A stretch of 24,374 nucleotides of DNA from CAG-877 sp963660495 (lineage in GTDB: Bacteria > Bacillota_I > Bacilli_A > RF39 > UBA660). This document shows positions 16,220 through 23,559 of this stretch, one piece after another (within the stretch, counting starts at the first letter, position 1; the number at the start of each line of letters is the position of its first letter). Under the pieces are notes generated by a model, which saw only the letters and a list, made by a program, of their open reading frames with translations, was not told the DNA's origin and searched no databases. The translations under genes were made by a program, and so were the position numbers. The DNA is taken from NCBI GenBank assembly GCA_963660495.1, contig CAVKYO010000069.1, forward strand, positions 1-24,374, given 5' to 3'.

Positions 16220-16813
16220 TTATCTTTGTTTACCGCAACGTGTGCAGAATGAATCGTTACTATTTAATTGTTGTCCACAGTTTGTACAGAAATTATTACT
16301 TTGATTGTTCATTGGCTGTTGATTATACATTTGTTGGAAACCGTTATTTTGATTATACATAGGTTGTTGATTATACATTTGTTGGAAACCATTATTTTGA
16401 TTATTCATAGGTTGTTGGTTATACATCTGTTGAAAATTATTATTTTGATTATACATATTATTTGTTCCTAGATATGTACAGTTCTCATCAAATGCTAACA
16501 TTGGTAAGCAAATTACTGAGGCAAATACAGTTGCTACTCCAAAACCAGTGGATTTTCCAAATTTATGAGCTAATTCAATGTATAATTTAAACAATATATA
16601 TATATTAATAAATGGAACAATAAGTAGTATAATTGACCAAGGTGAAAGACCTGCTACTTTAAATAGTATAACTAAATTATATATTGGTATAACTGCTTCC
16701 CATCCTTCATATCCAGCTTTTTTGAATATCTTCCATTGTGATATAGTAACAATTACTAGTACGACAATGTAAATAAACGTTAGAGTTGGATTGTCACTGT
16801 AATAGCTATCCAT
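16220..16813 (-). CDS. DUF5684-like membrane protein with Q/N repeats and zinc ribbon
   Basis: This 197-residue protein has three hydrophobic segments (about 11-25, 60-79, 90-107). Its FKKAGYEGWEAVIPIYN (30-46) and LAHKFGKSTGFG (81-92) signatures match the DUF5684 family, whose function is unknown. The segments are followed by 16-residue Q/N/M/Y-rich repeats (120-175) and a four-Cys zinc ribbon (Cys176, 179, 190, 193) at the extreme C-terminus. It is the only minus-strand gene here, with its own promoter. A ribosome-binding AAAAGGAGGTG stands 11 bases before the ATG, slightly far. The Q/N tract could be a flexible tether for the zinc ribbon. Zinc ribbons more often sit at the N-terminus of such proteins. 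A role in the neighbouring surface system is not shown. Confidence 0.8.
   Translation of the reverse strand: MDSYYSDNPTLTFIYIVVLVIVTISQWKIFKKAGYEGWEAVIPIYNLVILFKVAGLSPWSIILLIVPFINIYILFKLYIELAHKFGKSTGFGVATVFASVICLPMLAFDENCTYLGTNNMYNQNNNFQQMYNQQPMNNQNNGFQQMYNQQPMYNQNNGFQQMYNQQPMNNQSNNFCTNCGQQLNSNDSFCTRCGKQR
16289..16456 (-). repeat. 48-bp tandem repeats encoding a Q/N-rich tract
   Basis: About 3.5 copies of a 48-bp unit encode the 16-residue motif MYNQNNGFQQMYNQQP with small changes (MNNQ or MYNQ, NNN or NNG). Near identity at DNA level suggests slippage or recombination and possible copy-number variation. The unit is a multiple of three, so length changes would keep the frame and the C-terminal zinc ribbon. 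Confidence 0.85.
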
Positions 16814-16848
16814 ATTTTAATAGACACCTCCTTTTCTTATTCTTCTTG

Positions 16849-16877
16849 ATTGTATCATGTCTTTTTAAATAAGTCTA
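16849..16877 (-). promoter_or_regulatory. Promoter for the DUF5684-like gene
   Basis: Read on the minus strand, TAGACT (16877-16872) is followed after 17 bases by TACAAT (16854-16849), with TG one base before the -10. It lies about 35 bases before the ATG at 16813. It is divergent from promoter 16887-16915, with only 9 bases between the two -35 elements, so the two may influence each other. Confidence 0.65.
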
Positions 16878-16886
16878 TATATCTTG

Positions 16887-16915
16887 TTTACTTAGTTTTG
16901 TTATTTTGGTATAAT
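16887..16915 (+). promoter_or_regulatory. Promoter for the TasA-like triple operon
   Basis: TTTACT (16887-16892), 17 bases, TATAAT (16910-16915) with TG at 16907-16908 form a strong extended -10 promoter. The start would be near 16922, close to the ribosome-binding AGGAG, so the leader is very short. Confidence 0.7.
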
Positions 16916-16934
16916 TTACAGTAGGAGAATAGTT

Positions 16935-17546
16935 ATGAAGAAGAGTAAAAAAATAGTTCAAATTATAGTTGTTGTTTTAGTTACATTAGTTTCTTTATTT
17001 TACTTATATTCTAAAGGTACATATACATCTTATGAAACATTAACTAATGGTAAAATTACTCCAAAAATAGCTAAATGGAATATAAAAGTAGATGGAATAG
17101 AAGTTACTAATAGTGATGTTGTTACTATTGGTCTTTCTAATATTACCTGGGTTAGTAATAATGCTTTAGAGACTAAAGCTGTTCCTGGTTCTCATGGTGT
17201 AGCGACTGTAAAAATAGATCCAATGGATACGGATGTTTCTATTAAATATACATTAGAAATTATTGATAAAAATGTAGATAGTAATAAGTTCTTAGAAGTT
17301 TCTAATATTAATAATTCAACTAATTCATTAATACAAACTGGTGAAAATACTTATGTTGGTGTTATTACTTTAGATGAGTTAAAGAATAAAACTATTACTA
17401 CTTTGACATTTGATGTTTTATGGCCATTAGGTGATGATATAGATCCTTATAGTGATGAGGTTAGTTCAAGTAGTAATTTCTTGGAAATAAATTTTTCAGT
17501 AGAACAATATAAAGGAGAAGAAATAACTTCTTATACTGCTGGGTAG
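16935..17546 (+). CDS. TasA-like secreted protein 1 of the triple operon
   Basis: This 203-residue protein has a Lys-rich N-terminus (2-6), a hydrophobic segment (about 7-25), then a KGTYTSYETLTNGKITPK stretch (27-44). That is the usual junction of SipW-cleaved proteins, where the TM ends in small residues followed by an aromatic and a new strand. The mature part is beta-rich and Thr/Asn/Asp-rich with no cysteine. The middle part (VPGSHGVATVKI, about 93-104) is typical of the TasA/camelysin fold, where paired beta strands stack. It likely becomes a secreted or membrane-attached subunit processed by the SipW at 22918. It starts the operon after promoter 16887-16915, and the next gene begins 8 bases after its stop. 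Confidence 0.75.
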   Translation: MKKSKKIVQIIVVVLVTLVSLFYLYSKGTYTSYETLTNGKITPKIAKWNIKVDGIEVTNSDVVTIGLSNITWVSNNALETKAVPGSHGVATVKIDPMDTDVSIKYTLEIIDKNVDSNKFLEVSNINNSTNSLIQTGENTYVGVITLDELKNKTITTLTFDVLWPLGDDIDPYSDEVSSSSNFLEINFSVEQYKGEEITSYTAG

Positions 17547-17554
17547 GTGTTAGG

Positions 17555-18172
17555 ATGTTTAATAAACTAAAAGTAAAACTTAGTAATATTAAATTTTATG
17601 AAGAAAAAAAGAGGTTTCTTCTTTTTTCAGTTATGTTACTTTTAGCTTTATTTTTAGCTTATTATTTATTTAAGGGAGCTTATGCTTCATATAAATCATC
17701 TGCTAAATTAGTTACTAATATTGATAAGGCTCTTTATTTGATTGAGACTGATAAATTATCTTTTAATATAGATCCGGAACAAATAGTTCCGTCAATTGAA
17801 CCTTATACATATAAATTTAGTGTTTCAAATTTTAATAGTTCAAAAAAAGGAGAAATTAGTCTTTTATATACAGTTAAAGTCATTACAACTACTAATTTAC
17901 CTATAACTGTTCAATTATATCGTAATGAAAACTATGATGATAGTCAGGCTACCCCTTTATTAACTGGTGCTAGAGTTGTACAAGATGAAGATGGTTCTTG
18001 GTACAATATTTATGATGTTAATAATTCTTATACAATGGAATATACAGAAAATGTTACAGATATTTATACATTAGTTATTAATTTTCCTAAAAGTTATAGT
18101 AGTAGTACTACTTATGCAGATTGTATAGAAAGTATTGAAGTAAGAATTGAGTCATCTCAAAAAGTAGATTAG
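17555..18172 (+). CDS. TasA-like secreted protein 2 of the triple operon
   Basis: This 205-residue protein has a basic N-terminus (3-20), a strong hydrophobic segment (21-38) and a GAYASYKSSAKL junction (41-52), which fits a SipW-type cleavage region. The mature part is beta-rich with alternating Tyr/Val/Ile strands and one Cys near the C-terminus. A ribosome-binding AGGTG (17545-17549) overlaps the TAG of the previous gene, so the two are coupled. Sequence similarity to its neighbours is confined to the N-terminal architecture, so it may have a distinct place in the structure, for instance tip, base or anchor. Assignment rests on architecture and context, not on a full-length match. Confidence 0.7.
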   Translation: MFNKLKVKLSNIKFYEEKKRFLLFSVMLLLALFLAYYLFKGAYASYKSSAKLVTNIDKALYLIETDKLSFNIDPEQIVPSIEPYTYKFSVSNFNSSKKGEISLLYTVKVITTTNLPITVQLYRNENYDDSQATPLLTGARVVQDEDGSWYNIYDVNNSYTMEYTENVTDIYTLVINFPKSYSSSTTYADCIESIEVRIESSQKVD

Positions 18173-18182
18173 AGGTGTGTTG

Positions 18183-19118
18183 ATGAAATTAGTAAGAGAA
18201 CATAAAAAAATTAGTATAATAATATTATTTTTCTTAGTCTTTTTATTATTATTTGGACTTAGTTACGCTAAGTATGTTTATAATATAGTTGATAGTTATA
18301 TTTTAGAGACTAAGGGTTTTTACTTTAATAGTAGTGTTATGTCTATTAATGGGAAAAATTATAATATTAATAACTGGGATGGTGTTAATAGTTATACTTT
18401 AATGGTAGATGTTAACAGTAAGAAAAATGATGAAAAGTATACAACACATGATATTAGTTATGACATTACTTGTAATTGTCCAGATAATGTTAGATGTGAA
18501 CTTAGTAAAGTATCAGGTACTATTTATCAGGATAAGAAGACAGATAGTTTTCAAGTTACAATGATACCGAACGAAGCAATTCCAGAAGGACAAGAAGTTA
18601 GAATAGAAGTAATTGCGACTTCTAATTCACCATATACAAAGTCACTTTCTGCTGTATATCATGTTGGTGTTTTAAAGAGTAATTTTACTTATGATATAGA
18701 AGATAGTGTTAACTCTAAATATTTGATATTAAATGTTACTAATTCCGTTGCTTATTATGAAGTAGAGGAAGCTTTTCTTAATTATAATGTTGGAGATAAA
18801 ATATCTTTAGATGACTATGTTAATTTAAGTGATGAAAATAAGAAAAAATGCTTTTCAGCTAAAGTAACTGTTACTTTTCCAGCTGATGTTGTTGCTCTTG
18901 ACATGACAGCTAAGTCATATTTACATATGAGTGAGAATAGTGAAGTTGATACTATATTAAGTGATGGATATAAATATGTAAAGAGTTATACATTCTTACT
19001 TGATGCGACAGCTAGTGAAAAGATTTTATTTTATAAGAATGATATATCTCAAAATTATACATATCCAATAGTTAATGATTCATCAATTATAGATGTTAGT
19101 GTCTTATTAGCTGATTAA
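18183..19118 (+). CDS. TasA-like secreted protein 3 of the triple operon, Cys-containing
   Basis: This 311-residue protein has a basic N-terminus, a long hydrophobic segment (10-27) and a LSYAKYVYNIVDSYI junction (26-40), again the SipW-substrate pattern. The mature region is beta-rich and contains a tight Cys cluster TCNCPDNVRC (Cys97, 99, 105), unusual in this family. It could hold a disulfide or bind a metal. ATG 18183 is preferred over in-frame GTG 18177 because GAGGTG (18172-18177) stands 5 bases before it. It is the longest of the three and the last before a new promoter at 19122. A cell-wall-facing adaptor or tip protein is possible. The family call is moderate. Confidence 0.7.
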   Translation: MKLVREHKKISIIILFFLVFLLLFGLSYAKYVYNIVDSYILETKGFYFNSSVMSINGKNYNINNWDGVNSYTLMVDVNSKKNDEKYTTHDISYDITCNCPDNVRCELSKVSGTIYQDKKTDSFQVTMIPNEAIPEGQEVRIEVIATSNSPYTKSLSAVYHVGVLKSNFTYDIEDSVNSKYLILNVTNSVAYYEVEEAFLNYNVGDKISLDDYVNLSDENKKKCFSAKVTVTFPADVVALDMTAKSYLHMSENSEVDTILSDGYKYVKSYTFLLDATASEKILFYKNDISQNYTYPIVNDSSIIDVSVLLAD

Positions 19119-19121
19119 ATC

Positions 19122-19150
19122 TTTAAATAAAAAATATTATATGTTATAAT
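19122..19150 (+). promoter_or_regulatory. Promoter for the AAA+/SipW operon
   Basis: TTTAAA (19122-19127), 17 bases, TATAAT (19145-19150) with TG at 19142-19143. It starts transcription near 19157, about 20 bases before the ATG at 19176. It would drive the five genes up to 24310, which are separated by at most 13 bases or overlap. Confidence 0.75.
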
Positions 19151-19175
19151 TTTACTAGACTAGAAAGGATGAGGT

Positions 19176-20243
19176 ATGGTGAATGATAATTTAGTAGTTA
19201 CTTATATGAATTATAAAATTAAGTGTCTTTTAAAATATGGATTATTAATTATGCATTCAACTGATGAGTTCCTTTCTGAATGTTTAAATAATTATTTAAA
19301 GACCTATGTTAATAATTATTACTATCTAATTTTTGATACAGTTAATTCTAAAGTTTACGATGATGAAGTAATGATTGATGAAATTGAAGGTAAGAGATTA
19401 GAAATGTTAGATGAACTTTCTAATTATGAACTTATAGATAGTAATGAAGAGTATAAAAATAAGAAGAATTATATTAATAATAGTAGTAAAATAATACCTT
19501 TTTTAATAAAATTAGATTTACTTAGATTTAATGATAGAGAAGAGGCTAATAATAGTATTAGAACTTTAGCAGATGAAGATAATTTTGTTAAAGAGATGGT
19601 AGGTACTGATATTTTAAAATTAATTAGTTTAGTTGTTGATACTAATAAAGTACTTAATAATTTCTTTGAGAAAAAAGATACTTATTTTTCACTTGATTAT
19701 TTATTGTTTAAAGACGTTAATAATTATGTAAAAGTAGTTATTAATAATGATGTAAAAGTGTTACAAGATAATTATAAAGTTTCATTAATAGAAAGGTGTT
19801 ATAGAGATAATAAGATACAATTTGAAAAGTATTATCTTTTAGGAATTAAGTTTATTAAACAATTATTGTTAGATATATATAATGAGAAATTGCTTTATGA
19901 TAAGTATTTTATTTTAATACCGGAAATTATATTTGAAGATAAGAAAGATATGACTAGGTTCTTTGATTTATTTGATAATCCATTGGTTAAACGTTATGTT
20001 GTACTTGGAATTGTTTCAGATAATTATTATAGTAATCAGGCTTTTATTAGAAAGTATAATTTTAGTATAGCTTGTATTCAAGACTTTTCTCATATTAATG
20101 ATGTTAATGGTAAACTTACTAATTTAGATAATAGTAATTTATTTGATTATATATTAGTAGATAGTTTTAAAGATAAAGATTATGATAGTTTTGTTAAGTA
20201 TTCTATGGTTAATTTGAATGGTATTTTATTTAATAGGGAGTGA
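19176..20243 (+). CDS. Unknown cytosolic protein preceding the AAA+ gene
   Basis: This 355-residue protein has no signal peptide or membrane span. The N-terminal two thirds look helical and are very rich in Asn, Asp, Lys and Tyr. The C-terminal third (about 235-355) alternates hydrophobic strands and helices, with YFILIPEIIF, KRYVVLGIVS, CIQDFSH and FDYILVDSF. That rhythm resembles a TIM-barrel-like or EAL-like fold, but I cannot find the catalytic residues and do not assign it. AAGGATGAGG precedes the ATG closely. Its TGA stop (20241-20243) is directly followed in frame by TAA. The next gene starts 5 bases later, so it is probably a partner or regulator of the AAA+ ATPase. Confidence 0.7.
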   Translation: MVNDNLVVTYMNYKIKCLLKYGLLIMHSTDEFLSECLNNYLKTYVNNYYYLIFDTVNSKVYDDEVMIDEIEGKRLEMLDELSNYELIDSNEEYKNKKNYINNSSKIIPFLIKLDLLRFNDREEANNSIRTLADEDNFVKEMVGTDILKLISLVVDTNKVLNNFFEKKDTYFSLDYLLFKDVNNYVKVVINNDVKVLQDNYKVSLIERCYRDNKIQFEKYYLLGIKFIKQLLLDIYNEKLLYDKYFILIPEIIFEDKKDMTRFFDLFDNPLVKRYVVLGIVSDNYYSNQAFIRKYNFSIACIQDFSHINDVNGKLTNLDNSNLFDYILVDSFKDKDYDSFVKYSMVNLNGILFNRE

Positions 20244-20248
20244 TAATT

Positions 20249-21784
20249 ATGCAGACTTTTGCGAGATTCTTATTTGAATTTATGTCTGTGTTCTTTGGCG
20301 GAATAGGTATGATATTTAAAGGGTTCTTTTTAGGACTTGTACAAATATTTAATGTTAGAGAATATGCTTATATTATTCAAGTTTATAAGAATGATTTTAA
20401 AGTTGGTGAATGGGTATTAGTAATTGTGGCAATTGTAGTTTTAGTAATTATGTTGGCTTTAATTATTTTACTTTTCTATTTCCTTATTAAAAAGTATTTG
20501 AAATTTAGAAAGACTTTAGTTGAACAAGAATCTATGTTAGAAGAAATTGGAGCTTTAAATAAAGAAGTTGCGACTCTTGTACAAGAAAAAGAAAAGATTC
20601 TTGCGATGAAAGTTTCACAGCTTGGACTTAAACCTGATGAAGAAGCTGAAGTATTAGAAGAGGAAGAAGTTAGTGAACAAGATCCTACTAAAGTTGATGA
20701 TAGTAATATTAGATTTTCTAAGTTACACGCTATTGATATTGCTTATAAAGATTATAAATTACAAGTTTATAATAATACATTTACGTTGGAAGAATTGGTT
20801 GAGTTATTTAGAAACTTTGCGGCTTCTAAACTACGTTTATATTATACAACTAATATGATTAGATTATTTATATCAGCTTTATCGGCTACAAAGCTTGTTA
20901 TATTACAAGGTATTTCTGGTACTGGTAAAACTTCACTTGCTTATGCTTGGGGAAAATTTATAAGAAAAGACGCTATTATTGCTTCTGTTCAACCTTCTTG
21001 GAGAGATAGAACTGAGTTATTTGGATATTTTAATGAATTTACTAAGAAGTTTAATGAAACTGAGGTTTTAAAGAAAATGTATGAAGCTGGCTATAATGAT
21101 GATGTTTATGTAACTGTACTAGATGAAATGAATATAGCGCGTGTTGAGTACTACTTTGCTGAAATGTTATCTATTCTTGAAATGCCAACTCGTGATGAAT
21201 GGATAATTGAATTAGTTCCTAGTGTTTGGGATACTGATCCGGTTAAATTAAAGGGTGGCAAATTACAGATTCCTGGTAACATGTGGTACATTGGTACTAT
21301 CAATAACGATGATTCTACTTTCGCTGTTACTGATAAAGTTTACGACCGTGCTATGCCAATTGATATTAATGATAAAGGTCAAGTATTTGAACCAATTGAT
21401 ACAGAGTCTATGAATATTAATAGTTCTTATTTAGAAGGATTATTCAAACAGGCAAAAGAAAGACATCCATTAACTGATGAAATGGCTAAGAAGATAGATG
21501 AAATGGATGACTATGTTATTAAACATTTCCGTATTGCCTTTGGTAACCGTATTGTTAAACAGATGAAAGACTTTGTCGCAACATATGTTGAATGTGGTGG
21601 TAAGGAAGTAGACGCAGTTGATTATTATATTGCTAGAAAAATATTACGTAAATTTGAACAATTAAACTTAGCTTATATTAGAGATGAGTTAGATGGTTTT
21701 ATTGAGTACTTAGATAAGACCTTTGGTAAAGAAAACTTTAATGAATGTAAGGAATATTTATTAAGACTTAAGAAAATGGTTTAG
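20249..21784 (+). CDS. Membrane-anchored McrB-like AAA+ NTPase
   Basis: This 511-residue protein has a hydrophobic N-terminal stretch (1-32), a strong membrane span (about 54-79), a cytosolic coiled coil (about 85-117), an acidic linker (about 130-150) and a C-terminal AAA+ module. Visible motifs are Walker A GISGTGKT (221-228), QPSWRDRTELFGYFN (248-262) characteristic of McrB-type ATPases, Walker B VLDEMN (290-295), sensor-1 GTINNDD (349-355) and an Arg-finger candidate at KVYDR (363-367). McrB proteins use NTP hydrolysis to drive a McrC-type partner; here that partner is probably the next gene. Classic McrB has an N-terminal DNA-binding domain, replaced here by a membrane anchor. ATG 20249 has GGGAGTGA upstream; an in-frame GTG at 20240 overlaps that site. 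Confidence 0.9.
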   Translation: MQTFARFLFEFMSVFFGGIGMIFKGFFLGLVQIFNVREYAYIIQVYKNDFKVGEWVLVIVAIVVLVIMLALIILLFYFLIKKYLKFRKTLVEQESMLEEIGALNKEVATLVQEKEKILAMKVSQLGLKPDEEAEVLEEEEVSEQDPTKVDDSNIRFSKLHAIDIAYKDYKLQVYNNTFTLEELVELFRNFAASKLRLYYTTNMIRLFISALSATKLVILQGISGTGKTSLAYAWGKFIRKDAIIASVQPSWRDRTELFGYFNEFTKKFNETEVLKKMYEAGYNDDVYVTVLDEMNIARVEYYFAEMLSILEMPTRDEWIIELVPSVWDTDPVKLKGGKLQIPGNMWYIGTINNDDSTFAVTDKVYDRAMPIDINDKGQVFEPIDTESMNINSSYLEGLFKQAKERHPLTDEMAKKIDEMDDYVIKHFRIAFGNRIVKQMKDFVATYVECGGKEVDAVDYYIARKILRKFEQLNLAYIRDELDGFIEYLDKTFGKENFNECKEYLLRLKKMV

Positions 21785-21797
21785 GAGGTAGAATTTT

Positions 21798-22916
21798 ATG
21801 GCTGATACAGATGTTAAATTAGATGCTGAAGATTTAAAAAATGATTCCTTTATGAATCATCTTAATTCTACCTTATCTGTAAAAAGAGATTATGAATTAC
21901 ATGAGTATGACTACTACTGGCTAGAAATTATAGAAGATGTTTTACCTTATATAGATAATATTTTACGTAATCCAAAGAGATTTATTGTAAATGAAGAAGA
22001 TATTGTTAAAGTTGAGTTATCTAAAAAGATTACAGTTGAAAGTGTTATACATTTAACACAACATACTAATTTAATACAAGATTATAATCAAAAAACTGGT
22101 GATGTTAAACCTACTAAAGTATTGAATATCAATAAAGAGGAAAGTTTAGATACTTATGAAAATAGATTTATTTATACTTTGATTAATAATTTGAGAGCTT
22201 TCTTTGAACAAAGAGTTGAGGCAACTGGGTCTAATTCTACATATCAGGATATTAAAGATATTAAGTATGAAGGAAACTCTAAAGTAGGAAATGAGGATAT
22301 TACTTTTTCATTAGTTATTAATTCTACTAATAAGAATACTAAAGAAGTAAGTAATGGTAGTGACTTATCTTATTCTGAACGTCTTGCGAAAGTAAAAGTC
22401 CAATTAGATGGTTTCTTTGGTACAGAGTTGATGACTACACTTAGTAAACTTCATGTTGAAAAAGTACGTTCGCCAATTAGAAAGACTAATGTAATTTTAA
22501 AGAATCCAAACTTTAGAAAAGCAGAAGAGTTATGGAATTATATACAGACTTATGTTAATAAAGATAAGAATGTTGTTGATAAAAAGGATTATTTTGATGA
22601 GGGAGATTTAAAAAGTGAATATAATCAAGCTATTTTAATGACTTATATTGCGAATAAATCTTTAAATAATGATGATAATAAATTAGATGAAGTTTCGATG
22701 CTTAGTAATGTGATTGATAGACTTATTTCTAATTTATTAGATACAGATGATACATTAACTGAAGATGAATTAAAAGATGTATTTATTAAACAAATAAGAA
22801 AGACTAAGTTAAATAATAATAATAAAAGAAAAGTTATTTTGAAAATACTTAAGGATAGAATGGATAAAGATAAAAAGAGGTTACTTGATGATTTTTCCTT
22901 ATTAGAAAGGGTATAA
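21798..22916 (+). CDS. DUF2357/McrC-like partner without visible nuclease domain
   Basis: This 372-residue cytosolic protein has in its middle a LDTYENRFIYTLINNL block (117-132) and RSPIRKTNVILKNPNFR (224-240), both typical of DUF2357 proteins encoded beside McrB-like ATPases. Many such proteins end in a PD-(D/E)xK nuclease. Here the C-terminus (about 270-372) is a charged helical region with no PD...(D/E)xK pattern that I can see. It would thus be a structural or coupling partner that binds and stimulates the AAA+ ring rather than a restriction enzyme. AGGAGGTAG overlaps the preceding TAG, giving strong coupled translation. The SipW gene begins 1 base after its TAA. Confidence 0.75.
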   Translation: MADTDVKLDAEDLKNDSFMNHLNSTLSVKRDYELHEYDYYWLEIIEDVLPYIDNILRNPKRFIVNEEDIVKVELSKKITVESVIHLTQHTNLIQDYNQKTGDVKPTKVLNINKEESLDTYENRFIYTLINNLRAFFEQRVEATGSNSTYQDIKDIKYEGNSKVGNEDITFSLVINSTNKNTKEVSNGSDLSYSERLAKVKVQLDGFFGTELMTTLSKLHVEKVRSPIRKTNVILKNPNFRKAEELWNYIQTYVNKDKNVVDKKDYFDEGDLKSEYNQAILMTYIANKSLNNDDNKLDEVSMLSNVIDRLISNLLDTDDTLTEDELKDVFIKQIRKTKLNNNNKRKVILKILKDRMDKDKKRLLDDFSLLERV

Positions 22917-22917
22917 T

Positions 22918-23559
22918 ATGCAGAAGTTACTTGAAAATAAGGCTTTTAAAATTATATATGGGATTATTAAAGTATTTGTAGTTTCATTTTTAGTAATATA
23001 TTTATTATTTGTAATGATTCAACGTATTACTAATAACTCTAGTATTTTAGGTTATAGAATGTTTACTGTTGCGACTGGATCAATGGAACCTGTATATAAT
23101 ATTAATGATGTTATTTTAGTTAAAGAAGTTGATTCTAGTACTTTAAAAGTAGGGGATGATATTGCTTATTTAGGTAATAGGGATGCGGTTAAAGGATTAG
23201 TTGTTACACATAGAATTATTAAGATAGAGACTTTGGATGATAATAAAGTTCATTATACTTTGAAAGGTGTTAATAATGAATATGAAGATCCTAGTATTAC
23301 TGAGGAACAGATACTTGGAAAAGTACTAGGGAAGGTTTATGTAGTTAATTTTATTAATCATGTAGTTAAAAATATATATGGATTTTTCTTTTTAGTATTT
23401 TGTCCGTTAGTTTTAGTTATATTTTTAGAAATAGCTGATACTATAATTGAAGCTAAGGTTGAGAGAAATGAGTTACGTTTAATTGAAAAAGAAGATAAGA
23501 AGAAAAAGGCTAAAGGTGTTGAGGAGATAAGTGAAGAGGACGAAGAAGAAGTTATATAA
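22918..23559 (+). CDS. sipW: Canonical SipW-type signal peptidase I
   Basis: This 213-residue peptidase has a first span (about 13-33), TGSMEP (nucleophile Ser55), VTHRI (general base His98) and KGVNNEYEDP (116-125), the conserved Gly-Asn-Asp region of this family. A second span (about 153-174) is followed by a short Lys/Glu tail. All catalytic elements are present, so it should be active on the outer membrane face. It is embedded between the McrC-like gene (1 base away) and a TasA-like gene it overlaps by 29 bases, which makes that protein and the triple at 16935-19118 its likely substrates. The symbol denotes the family, not proven orthology. Confidence 0.93.
   Translation: MQKLLENKAFKIIYGIIKVFVVSFLVIYLLFVMIQRITNNSSILGYRMFTVATGSMEPVYNINDVILVKEVDSSTLKVGDDIAYLGNRDAVKGLVVTHRIIKIETLDDNKVHYTLKGVNNEYEDPSITEEQILGKVLGKVYVVNFINHVVKNIYGFFFLVFCPLVLVIFLEIADTIIEAKVERNELRLIEKEDKKKKAKGVEEISEEDEEEVI

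Noticed and set aside
19176..20243. Active EAL-domain cyclic-di-GMP phosphodiesterase
   Set aside because: The strand-helix rhythm of the C-terminal part is only loosely similar. The ExL signature and metal-binding acidic residues cannot be placed.
20249..22916. Active McrBC-type restriction system
   Set aside because: There is no PD-(D/E)xK nuclease motif in the McrC-like partner, no modified-base-binding domain on the ATPase (a membrane anchor instead) and no methylase or other defence gene nearby.
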